DNA of 64,000 nucleotides from Tomocerus qinae (lineage: Eukaryota > Arthropoda > Collembola > Entomobryomorpha > Tomoceridae), in NCBI GenBank assembly GCA_020055645.1, contig CM034547.1, positions 29,884,513 to 29,948,512 on the forward strand. Reading direction: 5' to 3'. The position numbers and the translations under genes were made by a program. Of the stretch, positions 12,113-22,304 are shown in pieces; within the stretch, counting starts at the first letter, position 1; every line of letters starts with the position of its first letter. Under the pieces are notes generated by a model that ran no database searches, had not been told where the DNA came from, and saw only the letters and a program-made list of their open reading frames with translations.

Positions 12113-12611
12113 TTGAGGGGGATAAGATTTCCAATAGGTATTTTCATTATAAAAAACTTTTTGGAATTTTTTGATGGAAATAAGTCAAAAAAGGCCTAAA
12201 AAAGGCAAATAATCGCTCGGAGCGCGAAATTTTTTACTAGTTTGAGAAAAAAATTCCCCTTTTCTTGGAACTCAAAATAACATGTTTACATTTGGTTTAC
12301 ATCTATGTTCTTAAATGATTTGGCGTCAGCAATGATGGAACACTTGTCCAAATTTTGTCAAGATTTCAACAGTTTAAAATATAAAATGTATATTTATAAA
12401 CTGGGAGGAATATCGATTATTTTCTCCGATGCAGCCTAGCCAATCCGTTTGCCATTCCGACCATGTACTACACTAGAAAATCGGGCCAGGACTTTTGCCA
12501 ATTTTGAAGCAAATGTCAAGAAGGTTTCATGAAAAAGTTTAAAATGTTAACTGTCTTATACTTGACCGGATTTTTAGGCAATATATGAATATCCGAAAAA
12601 TTGAAGGGACC

Positions 12612-12692
12612 TACCGCAGACCCGAAAGCCGTAGACCCGAAAACCGAATACCGTAGACCCAAAAACCGAATCACCCAGACCCGAAAACCGAT
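12612..12692. repeat. Short tandem repeat, 22-bp period
   Basis: About 3.7 imperfect copies of a unit with core GTAGACCCGAAAACCGAA. Copies start near 12615, 12631, 12653 and 12675. It is followed by TTTTCGCGCGG. No function can be read from it. Confidence 0.7.
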
Positions 12693-13662
12693 TTTCGCGC
12701 GGTTTTTTTAATGGCACGAAAATGTCGGTGCCGATTTCTCGGTCACAAGGCCACATTTTGAAAATGTAAGAGCCTTGGTTGGGTCCGAGGTCTAGATCCG
12801 TACTTTAAATTTCCATTTAACACACTTTTCACCACCATTCAACCGTACTCGAGATTTTTGTACAACAGGCATTTCAATGTATTAGCCTCCAACTTATCTT
12901 AACCTTTTAACTTTTAGCTGGGAGAAGCCCGTCGTCATGGATACATCCACCGATCCCCTCGGTTTTATCCTATTCAAACTGGCTGCAGAAGGAAAGCAAA
13001 ACAAAACTCATTCTTTTGGCATCACCAAAAGTGGTAGGCTACATTCATGAACATTCTGCAGATTGCTGTTGGTATTGGCTCCCATTATTAAATAGATACA
13101 CATCCCATTCAAAATTAGGAACTCGGGTGTAAATATTTTGTTATTTTGAGTATTGCACTACTGTCGAGTGTTTGCATTTTGCATATCTCCGTATACAGTT
13201 AGCTTGTCGGTTGGTAGGGCTATGGGTTTCGACTAACATTAAATGCATATTTTTGTTTGAATTTCGAAATATTTCAAACTTTCGAATTAATTCAGGAACA
13301 GCCCCCTTAACAGGGCGAGGGTGGGTAGTATACAGCCCTGTGTTGGCTTCAGAATACAATACTTCTGTTTATCATCAAAAAGTGGTTACTATAGGTGAAA
13401 TACTTTTTTACTATGCCGTCACTTAAACATTTCTATGGGCCCGAGCCGGGCAATGCGTTTTAAATATAAACAATAGTCTGTTAGGCCGGGAAGTTCAGCC
13501 AAACCGGATATTCTCTTTTAATTCGGAAATACTTTTTTAGCTCCCTTGAGCAATGGTCTAGAGTGTGGGGTTCTTTTTAGCCATTACTCTATAGAAAACA
13601 GAATTTAATTCAAACACTTTACATTGCAGTTGGCCCCATACTTGGTGTTATTCAAATTGAAA

Positions 13663-14305
13663 ATGTCTGCCACGGTATGTTTGTTTACACTCACTGCAAG
13701 GCTGTAACTTTAATACAAATTCAGATGACATTTCTTTTAATGAAAGTTTTGAATTTGAGCAAAATGAGAGTTTTTGCTGATTGTCTGATATGTACTTGTA
13801 GAAAATTGAAGGGAGCTCCCACGAAATCTCAAATGTCCCAGAAGTGCCCGAGTCGACTAACTTGGTGGCAATGGCATTAAATGATTCATCTCCTGATCTG
13901 CTCACTCCAGTCGAAATTAGTATTCTTAAAGACGAAAACGCCAATGCCAATGTGGAGGTGGATGCTGGAACGGCATCTGAGGACAAGAGACTTGCCAGCG
14001 ATGATTGGGATGGGACAGTGGATGTTCTCTGTGACCGTTTAAAGGGTCTGACCGTTGGTAGTCGAAAAATTCCAACTGCTGAATCACCATCGAGCTCGTT
14101 TGAAGATCTGTCAGGAATGCCAGGAAAGATCGCAAAAGATGAAGCTGCAGTTCCACGTAGAGTTCCCCGTTTGATAAACCCATTTACTGGTACAAAAGTT
14201 GATGCCATGGTGGTATGCCCCAAATGCAATCGTAAATATCTCGCAGGAGTACTCAAAAACCATATGCAGGTTTGCCACGGAGTACCATTTGTTGAAAACA
14301 GTTAA
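13663..14305 (+). CDS. Small protein with one C-terminal zinc-finger-like motif
   Basis: Two exons: 13663-13674 (MSAT, donor ACG/GTATGT) and 13802-14305 (acceptor TACTTGTAG, phase 0), giving 171 residues. The body is Ser/Asp/Glu-rich and looks disordered, with PNPFTG-like wording just before the finger (INPFTGTKVDAMVVC). The finger is C143-x2-C146-x11-H158-x3-C162-H163, so it fits either a C2HC or a loose C2H2 zinc site; it ends eight residues before the C-terminus. I do not recognise the family. The start is the ATG in the first exon, 128 bp before the acceptor; translation from the second exon alone is possible. TPGS2 follows on the same strand after 0.8 kb. A long minus-strand frame over it is a shadow. 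Confidence 0.7.
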
Positions 14306-14420
14306 CTTCTAAGGATTGACAAAGAGTATCCTGCAGTCAATAGATTTTGGAATGCTGTCTGAGGAATCAGCCATAAGAATCAATATTTCATTCAAAATCG
14401 CAATTACAAAATAATAATCT

Positions 14421-14520
14421 CGTTTACATTATAATTTTAAGTGTATAATTTATATATTTATATATTATAATTTATATATATATTATAATGTATAACATTA
14501 TAATTATAAATTGCAATGAT
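14421..14520. repeat. AT-rich low-complexity tract
   Basis: Nearly pure A/T with repeated TATAATTTATATAT strings, downstream of the zinc-finger-like gene. Simple sequence with no further structure. Confidence 0.7.
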
Positions 14521-15121
14521 AATTTATCTTTAGTCCAAATTGAGACGTATATTTATGGATGTACTAAAATGGACGGCAGATATGATAACAGCTATATTTA
14601 TACTTCATGTGGTCCCGTTGATTCATAGAATAAAATCCTTCAATATTACGAGTAAAATACATTCGTTCACGTTAGGAACTTGCTGTTCTCTGAAGCCATT
14701 TAGAATCATGTTAATTAAGCACATAGTTTCAAACTAAAGGCACCATATGATTGCTAATGTTATAAAACGAGAGGTAGTAAATTATTTCAAGCAGTAAATT
14801 ATAAAGAAATATGTTTCAAGTACGGCGCAAGATGAAAATATTATGCTTAATTAATTACGCTTTGTACTTCTACCCAGCCTAAAATGGTAAATGCATGTAG
14901 AACATAGTAATCATTAAATTCATCCTACCGTATAATAGTGTTACTTGAGTTTTACTGGTATCACAACATATAGCTGTGTACTTTCGTAATACACAACCCA
15001 ACCAATGAGATTCTTTATCGATCAAACTTATCAAAGAGATAGTCTATCAAGAAACGCAGAATTCGGAAATTGCCGTCGTTGAATTGAGTTGTAGATAAAT
15101 ACTTTAAACTGAAAAATTAAT

Positions 15122-16630
15122 ATGGAAAACTCGCATCAAGTTTCTGCTAAAGCAGTTGGATCGGCAGAAAAATCTGACTCTAGTGCAGCTCTATTGAAAA
15201 TTAATAAGGCGGAACAAGATTTTCATCGACATTTGACCCTTGGCATCGAGGAGAAATTAAGTAAGGGAATACAACTTTTAAAAATGCTGAAAGATTAAAA
15301 GAATAACCCCTGATTAATATTTCAGAAAGCAATCGGATGATAAAGGACGTGAAATTGATAGTTCGGAACCCAGTGGAGAAAACTAACTTGGCATGTTGGG
15401 AAAGAAAGCACGGAGTAAATCTTCCAATTGATCTGAAAGACTATTACTCTTCAACAAACGGATTCAAACTAACTTGGGCTTTAGAACACGCTGGAGATTT
15501 ACTCCGGATTGGAGATATGAATATAAATGCACTCAATCAACTCGTCCCGATTGTTGAAACTAGCACAGTAGCTAATGGTGCGAATACAGGATCAAATGGA
15601 GTAGGAAAGCCTTGTACTCAGTCAATAATGGAAGGATACTACCAAGAACAAGGATTGTCAACTGGTGGGAGCATTAATGCGGCAAATTCTCGAAAAGGAG
15701 AGTTAAGAAGAAATGAATCCTCAACTTATCTTCAGATTTCCTTTGAGGAACTTCAGCACACTGTGGTATTTACACTAAGCTTGATTAGGCAGAAAAAAAA
15801 TTATTATCTGTATTTATAGATGTTAATGGGTTTTATGGAAATCATTGTTTTTCAATTGAACAGAACTCAAGCAGATCGAGTCAATCAAGTAAATTAGCAC
15901 CTGAATTAACTTTAGGCCCAAAAGGTAAAGCCTTTGTGCTGGAATCTGTTCGTTCTGGTTGGGGACGTGTTTGTCTCGTGTATCCAAATATTAAAAGCGG
16001 AAATGATAAGGATGGACGAGAGAAAACAACTATTGTAACTAGAAATGAACCTGCTGGAGAAAATGGTTCAAGTGAAGACAAATCAAAAACAGATTTCGCT
16101 TCTTCTAGGTTAACTTTTCCATCAACCTCAGCAAATATGCAAAGTAATGCGGGAACCTCTTCAGGTGGAGATAGTCCAAAACTACCCGTAGTTACTCCTC
16201 CTACTGTAGAAATTTGGTTTCTTGACCCCTCTTTTCAATGGCATTACCTTGCACCGACATTCACTCATTACTATCGGATGCTACTGATTCACTTAGGACT
16301 GCCTCAGTGGCATTATCGTTTCACCCCTTTCGGACTCTCCGCATGGGCTGAGGTAAGTGATACGAAATTATTAAGGAGATGCTGAACTATTTAAACTTAC
16401 TTTACTCTTAAATACCCAAACAATGTATTGGTCATTGACAATAGCAAATATTCTGGTTGGTCGCACCTCATCTTCTTCAACCACCAAAAATATCGAAATT
16501 TCCAAGTTTATATCACGATGGGGGTCTGTGGTCAACAGATATTCCTGCAGAAGCTGCTTCACCAAATCCTACAGTTAATGTCTTAAGTAGTCAGTTATTT
16601 CGAAGGAAAAAGAAAGAAAAACCATCATAG
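15122..16630 (+). CDS. TPGS2: Tubulin polyglutamylase complex subunit 2
   Basis: Non-catalytic subunit of the complex that adds glutamate side chains to tubulin with a TTLL enzyme; acts on axonemal, centriolar and neuronal microtubules (family knowledge). Exons 15122-15260, 15326-15765, 15864-16352 and 16445-16630 join in phase and give 417 residues. Recognisable blocks: CWERKHGVNLPIDLKDYYSS and NGFKLTW, the SMI1/KNR4-like part; IGDMNINALNQL; FVLESVRSGWGRVCLVY; IWFLDPSFQWHYL; then YYRMLLIHLGLPQWHYRF and QIFWLVAPHLL. It ends in a basic tail (LFRRKKKEKPS). Vertebrate proteins are about 300 residues; the extra length here is Ser/Asn/Gly-rich insertions after the first domain and after VCLVYPN. 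No missing or broken exon is seen. A poly(A) signal candidate lies near 17038. Confidence 0.92.
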
Positions 16631-17756
16631 TAAATTGCAATGGTTAATATCTCAGAAGTTGTACCCGTCTTGAAATATCCTGTTCAAAAAATTTTAATAT
16701 ATTTCTCAATTTATTTTTTGATTCCCGATTCTTAAATTCTAAAATGTGTACATTTGTATCTAAGATCTACCTGTGTTTCAAACAATTGGCAATTAATACA
16801 GTTAAGTGAGGGTCAGTCAAAAATTAAGACTAACCACAAGGGTAATCAAATTATTTTGACATGTACTTTATTTCTGTGTGAATATTAAATGTTATAAATA
16901 TTTTTATTTTAGGAATTATAATACTGTATGCTTGGACTCATCTATAATAATACATGATAATACTCATGGACAATGTTGAATGTAGAAAATGGACACACAA
17001 TGTAAAATTAAATGAGTTTATGTCACTTGTGCATCAAAAAATAAACCACACACAGGGTTGGCTTGAGTGATAAAAAGAGTGAAAAAATTGCTTGTCTATG
17101 TACTCAAGTCCAAGTATCAACTTTTCAAACGCAAAACTAGGTCATGAACACTGCACTTAATCAAGTAAGAGTCAGTAGTATCGTTCTTCTACTCTACTTC
17201 TTACTGTATATAAACGCATCCCTTCAAAAAATACATGCGACTAATATTCTAATGATGTAAGTATTATAAAGCGTTTTCAGCAATATGTATTCACCACTCA
17301 AATAGTGACCTCTTATCACACCAAATACATGTCCTAAAGTTTCAATATAGGTTGTAACGGATGATCTAACCAAATCAATAAATAGGGTATAAATTAATAG
17401 CATAATATGATAATTTGTTTTTTTAATGCTAGCCTACTCTATACGATTGCATAGTAGAAGTATTACTAAATGGTTTTCATCAATAATTTTGTACACATAT
17501 TGAATATTACTTTATAGAACAGTTTTGAATTGATGTGATAATATTATTATGTTTAATACCTACTACTTATGCTAGAGATTTTGTTAAGCAGCTATATAGA
17601 AATCATTATCATTCGATAAGCTAGGTTCATCCGCAACTTCAAACCTCTAGAGTATAAAACTGAATTACAAATTCTTCTGCTGTAGTAATTACCAATTACA
17701 TTCTCACTAGCTTTGTAGTTCAAATATTTTGCGCATGTATTTAGTTTGAAATTGAA
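16631..17756. other. Intergenic between TPGS2 and the first FAMeT-domain gene
   Basis: AT-rich, no gene seen. It holds the likely TPGS2 3' untranslated region and the promoter side of the next gene. Confidence 0.5.
17653..17658 (+). promoter_or_regulatory. TATA-box candidate upstream of the first FAMeT-domain gene
   Basis: TATAAA lies 98 bp before the ATG at 17757. In such AT-rich DNA this can be chance. Confidence 0.25.
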
Positions 17757-18636
17757 ATGAAGAAAGAAGTTAAAAGTATTTTTTCATTACTGACCATTAC
17801 AACTATAGTATTCATGGGTGGTAATTTAATGGCTGAATCTACAGAATCGGATACTCAACAAAAAGAAAAAGACATAATAAATTTTAGTCATGAAAGTAGG
17901 TTAAAACAAACTATTTTGAATCCAAGAGAATTGCAATCAGTAGTTCAATAATTTTGTGTAATTTTCTTAGCTTGTCAACTGGAGACTTGCAGTGAATTCG
18001 TCTTTGAAAAATTTTTCAGTATAAAACAGTTTCGTCAATCTGATGGAAATATAGAAATATTCTTTCGGTTGAAAGGAGTAGCGGATGGGTTTGTGGCGCT
18101 TACTACTAATATCAGTAATACTGAAACGGAGCCGTTGTATATGGTAATTTTATTAATAAAAATTAACTTCATGAATTTTAACCTAAGTTACATTTACTGT
18201 GGTGGTACTGAAGAAATAAGTGAAATCCTTTCCTTAGGTGATCCTTGGCTCATACAATAATAAAATTTCTGAGATACGCAGAGCGAAGAAATCAAATGTA
18301 AAAAGACAAATAAATACACCCGGAATAATTTCGGAACGACAATTTAGAGGTTTCGTCATACGCTATAACCCAACAAGTGGAGGATTTTGGGTATTCTCCG
18401 AGGGAACAGACATTGCCTTAATGCATTGGGATGATCCAAATCCACTGCAAATAAAATTTATCAGCTTTGCAACTTATCATAACCGCGTTCTGCAAGTGGC
18501 CTTCAATTGCCAAGCCAAAGACACTCATTCTTCCCTCACACCGTTTCAAAAAGGTACCGTTCGTTTTACATACATATATATCATTTTGAACTCAAATGTG
18601 TTTATTGCACGCACTAAAGAGTTTAGGGCCCGCTAA
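17757..18636 (+). CDS. Secreted farnesoic acid O-methyltransferase-domain protein, copy 1
   Basis: Exons 17757-17895, 17971-18143 and 18238-18636 join in phases 1 and 0 to give 236 residues. The N-terminus has a signal peptide (hydrophobic core SIFSLLTITTIVFMGG). The body matches the Methyltransf_FA domain: FFRLKGVADGFVALT, then ISEIRRAKK, RGFVIRYNPTSGGFWVF and VLQVAFNC. The domain name comes from a crustacean protein; whether these proteins are enzymes is doubtful, since many are secreted domain-only proteins of unknown role. Four Cys may form disulphides. Just after the domain is a good donor (AAAAAG/GTACC near 18552), so the last 27 or so residues may be intron read-through; against that, AATAAA overlaps the stop codon. 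Its paralogue lies 1.3 kb downstream with the same intron positions. Confidence 0.75.
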
Positions 18637-19938
18637 ATAAACATTTTATGCTTTATTTAAACATAATATTTTATTATGTACTAATGGATACGAATTTAAC
18701 AATTAATTGAGGAAAGTACAACCTCAATGAAACTTTATTTTGAAGACAAGTTGGTTATAATTGTTGCTCCATTAATGCCAATTTACAGGTGGCCATTTTA
18801 AGCCACTAGTGTTTTATTAGTCTCCAGAATATCAATGTCAGTACAGAACTAGCACTCTAGTAGTACTCCTAATTATTTACAACGTACTCTAACATAATTT
18901 TAGTGTAACTCTTATCAGTAGTGCAAACGAAGCAAGATTTGTACAAGTAGTAATCATAATAACATAAGTTGGTATTATCCTTAATGGCATTCGCATGCTA
19001 TGCTAACGTGATAATATTGTGTACATTGTGTGCGGAAAGTGAGTATATTATAGGAATTCCGAGTTGTATTATTGCTTATTACAGTATCATAGTTCCTTCT
19101 AGGTATATTATTCGTACGAGATACCTATATGCTTTTGCACTTATACCAATTTACTTTGTTCCACGAGAGGAATGAACTATATACAGAGAAACAAACTAAG
19201 ACCACTGTATTGTGAGCATTAAAGATGATGGTCATTTATTATATCCAGTAAAGTAAGCTTCCCGTTTATGCTACTTATCTCATATATTACATGAACAGAA
19301 CTAAATTGTCGTGTTAGATTGTGTACAATTATTATATGCTTGGCTATATTGTAATAGTATCTCTGAGAGTGGTCTTGCAATTCTTTATGCATCCGTAATA
19401 TTACAATCAAAGCAGAAATAAAAGCTGACTCTACACAAACTTCTATCGTATCAAATATCACTGCTTCAGTATTTGGATGAGTGTTGATGATTTAAGGTTG
19501 GATTGCATGTACATAAATAAGAACCTGTGTCTTGTCCTTTTAAAGTTTGCTTTGCTATCTGCCATCCACATTGCAAGCTTATCAAAAACACAATAGTTTC
19601 ACATATCATAGTCATCATACGAATAATTCCTGTTTCATACTTGTTTAGAGTTTACATGTTCACAGATTTACTGCTTAGTCTGCTATTTATTATAATTAGC
19701 TACAATCGTGTAATTTGAACCATGCAAGCATACCATGTTTTCTTTCTTGAGTTTAGAAGGTTTGTATCTGTTTTAAATCAAAATCCTTGAAAGTCTCACT
19801 CTTGAGTAGTTACACTACGCATTGGATACGAATTAACAATTGTGAGTTGTAATTCTAAATATAGTGGAAGAACATAATGATAATTAATAATGATAAATTC
19901 GCAGTAAATGACATTTAACAAGAATTATACAATTAGCC
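18637..19938. other. Spacer between the two FAMeT-domain paralogues
   Basis: No gene supported; only short AT-rich frames on both strands. It would hold the promoter of the second copy. Confidence 0.5.
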
Positions 19939-20833
19939 ATGACATATGAATCGTTGGGCTATCTGTTAACTATATTGATCACTGCAACATGTGGGACTGC
20001 AACTAATACTTCAACTATACAATTTAACCATGAAAGTAAGAAACAACATTAAGTGTATAATATAATATTTATAAACAATCTCAACACTAATTACTATTAT
20101 TGCTTAACACAATTAACATGAATAACGTTTTTTAGTTTGTCAGTCGGAGCAACTACTGGGATCTACCTATAAATCCTTTTATGACATCAACCCATTTATT
20201 AATAAAAGAAAACAACTAGAGCTTTTAGTTCGTTTTAAAGGAATTTCAGATGGACATTTGATTTTAACAGAAAATGCTAATGATAGTGACCCCCTTTATC
20301 AAGTAAGTTTACCTACCTGTACATGCTAGAAAAGAAATAATTATAGTTGTAATTACACCTAGTTGATATAAAACTAAAGTTTTAAAATAAATTACACACA
20401 AAAGGGCATTTCAACGAAAGCCGTTAGTGAATCTGTACTGTAAGTGCCTTATGTAATTCAAAATCGAAATACAATAAAATGACTAATTATACTATTGCAG
20501 ATTGTAATGGGATCAAATGGGAATAAGCAATCTGAAATTCGTCGCAGTAAGTTTGGATCCCCACAATTTAAGATGAACACTCCTCACATAATGACTGATG
20601 ACAAGTTCAGAGGATTCTTAATTCGATTTAATTTTCAAAACGGTAACTTAATGGTTCTTCCTGAAGAAAGCGAAATGCCTCTTTTGCATTGGACTGATTC
20701 GAACCCACTGTCAATAAAGTACTTTAGCTTCAGTGGTTGGGATAGAAGAAATGTTGTTCAAGTCGCATTTAACTGCAAACCAAAAGATAACCACTCAATA
20801 CTTACACCACAAAATGCTGAATCAGGTAATTAA
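19939..20833 (+). CDS. Secreted farnesoic acid O-methyltransferase-domain protein, copy 2
   Basis: Exons 19939-20035, 20136-20302 and 20501-20833 give 198 residues. The introns fall at the same places and phases as in the copy at 17757. A short signal peptide (YLLTILITATCGTA) is followed by the Methyltransf_FA domain: LLVRFKGISDGHLILT, QSEIRRSKFG, FRGFLIRFNFQNGNLMVL and VVQVAFNCKPKD. Both copies share the xHES junction after exon 1 and a Cys just after it. The frame stops at TAA 20831-20833, but the stop overlaps a donor-like TCAG/GTAATT at the position equivalent to the possible donor in copy 1, so a further exon is conceivable. The stop is only 12 bp from the stop of the fucosyltransferase on the other strand. 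Confidence 0.78.
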
Positions 20834-20845
20834 AGATTTGCTATT

Positions 20846-22189
20846 TTAATATAGTAGATTAGGATACCTTTTTGGAATATCAATGGTAGTATCATCTATA
20901 TCCTTGTATCCTTCATAACATCCCTTGACGATCCATTCATCAAACTTGTCGTAGACTTTCTTTTCCGTTTTCCAATCAGCATTATTAAGCTGGAAACACA
21001 AATCGCATGCCAAAGGGATTCCATCATGAGCTTCAATATAGTAATTCTGCTTCCATTTAAAATACTCGTTGTACAGAGTGTCGTTTTTATCCAGTTTGAG
21101 TAAATAGTCGGCCAATTCTCTAGGGCTATATTGTGAAGCGTCAATAACTGAATTTGGAGGTGCGAAATAAGAGTAGTTTCCTCCTCCAAAGACAATCGGT
21201 ACTGTATTCAGTTTAAGATTATTGTAAAGCTTTTCAGTGACGTAATCTTCACAGATAGAGTTTTCGAAAGCCAAAACGAACTTGTATCCAACACTAACTA
21301 ACAAATAGCATTCATCGTGCTCAACTTTGTAAGGATTCCGCATTGTTTTTTGCTTGCCGCATTTGTAAGGTCCACAGGAACCGTAAATGTCGACTGAAAT
21401 GTACTTTTGCAAGTTTTTCACATAATTTTCCCTGCCGCTTTGACTTTTACAGCCCCGAGAGCTAGCAAACCAAGAGACCAGTCTTCGCTTTCCTGTAGCA
21501 TAATTTCTTTCTGAAACTGCATCATGAGAACCAATCCAATTAGAAAAGTAATTAGGAAATACGACATTTGGCCCTCTTTCCAAAAATACTCCGTGTCGGA
21601 CGATTATATCTGAGTCACTTCTATAGGTCATGGTACGATTGAAAATCCCATTCAGACGAGTGAAATCCAACCCGAGGTACTTAAGAATAAATGGAGGTTC
21701 ATAAGTCATACCAATCCATATTTGATTCGGGTCTCTTGCTTCAGGAAAATTGTAATTCTCTGCAGCCAAATCGGCAATGTGAAAAAGTATTGCATCGCTA
21801 GTATTCATTTCTGTTTTATCCAACGTAAGTATGCAATTTGATTGTGGACATCGCCTGTAGGTTAATTCGTAAAACAATTTGTGCCAAAGAGCTTTGGATT
21901 CCCAGTAAGAATTCCATATCAAAATTTTCTTGTTCTCCGTTTCGTTAACCGCTCGTACAAACTTTACAGTATCTTGAAACACCACACTTTTATTTTCGTC
22001 TGAAACCTTAACTTGGAATTCTACTGGCAAGTTGTCTTCTTCTTGGTTCAATTCTAAATTTTCATAGGAGCCAATGTTGTATTTTCTTGGAGAATACACC
22101 ATGAATAAGTTAAAGGCAATTATCACTCCCAAAACTATTGCTATCCTCCTGCTAAATAGTATTTTCGTAGTATTCGAACGAAAGCCCAT
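20846..22189 (-). CDS. Alpha-1,3-fucosyltransferase, GT10 family
   Basis: Type II Golgi membrane enzyme that transfers fucose from GDP-fucose to N-acetylglucosamine of glycans (family knowledge). The 447-residue frame starts at ATG 22189, giving MGFRSNTTK, a basic stretch, and one membrane anchor at about residues 16-33 (IAIVLGVIIAFNLFMVYS). The open frame runs 32 codons further upstream, but those codons lie in an intron: donor GAAGCAG/GTAAGG at 22304 and acceptor TATATAG before 22223, so a 5' untranslated exon ends at 22304. GT10 signatures: WIGMTYEPP, WFASSRGC, VDIYGSCG and the donor-binding block FENSICEDYVTEKLYNNL followed by VPIVFGG. It ends with a Cys-rich tail usual in arthropod fucosyltransferase C-like proteins. 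The coding part is intronless, unlike its neighbours. Confidence 0.9.
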   Translation of the reverse strand: MGFRSNTTKILFSRRIAIVLGVIIAFNLFMVYSPRKYNIGSYENLELNQEEDNLPVEFQVKVSDENKSVVFQDTVKFVRAVNETENKKILIWNSYWESKALWHKLFYELTYRRCPQSNCILTLDKTEMNTSDAILFHIADLAAENYNFPEARDPNQIWIGMTYEPPFILKYLGLDFTRLNGIFNRTMTYRSDSDIIVRHGVFLERGPNVVFPNYFSNWIGSHDAVSERNYATGKRRLVSWFASSRGCKSQSGRENYVKNLQKYISVDIYGSCGPYKCGKQKTMRNPYKVEHDECYLLVSVGYKFVLAFENSICEDYVTEKLYNNLKLNTVPIVFGGGNYSYFAPPNSVIDASQYSPRELADYLLKLDKNDTLYNEYFKWKQNYYIEAHDGIPLACDLCFQLNNADWKTEKKVYDKFDEWIVKGCYEGYKDIDDTTIDIPKRYPNLLY

Positions 22190-22304
22190 GTCGATGTCAT
22201 CCCTCAGATTTAGTAGCAAATTGCTATATACAAACAAATTAAACTTAAATTTTTTTGAATTGGTAAATGTTTTTAACAGAAACATACAAGTCCATTGCCT
22301 TACC

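Larger units (their letters stand above)
10961..13340. mobile_element. Composite inverted-repeat element, non-autonomous
   Basis: The left end begins CAGGGGCTGTATAC and the right end, reversed, CAGGGCTGTATAC. The arms continue through TTAAGGGGGCTGTTCCTGAA and AGTTTGAAATATTTCGAAAT, both seen inverted at 13250-13320. A further arm block, ACCCATAGCCCTACCAACCG, occurs at 11364-11383 and inverted near 13205-13230, with about 270 bp inserted between it and the first block on the left side. CAGGG ends are typical of hAT elements, but I see no matching 8-bp duplication outside and no transposase inside. It is probably a decayed non-autonomous element with later insertions. Confidence 0.65.

Noticed and set aside
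10961..13340. hAT family assignment from the CAGGG ends
   Set aside because: No 8-bp target duplication flanks the ends and no hAT transposase remnant lies inside, so the family is left open.
13648..14256. 202-codon minus-strand frame
   Set aside because: It is antisense to the spliced zinc-finger-like gene, has no motif, and the plus-strand model has consistent splice sites.
22190..22285. 32 extra N-terminal codons on the fucosyltransferase
   Set aside because: They fall within a GTAAGG...TATATAG intron, and a typical type II anchor follows directly after the Met at 22189.
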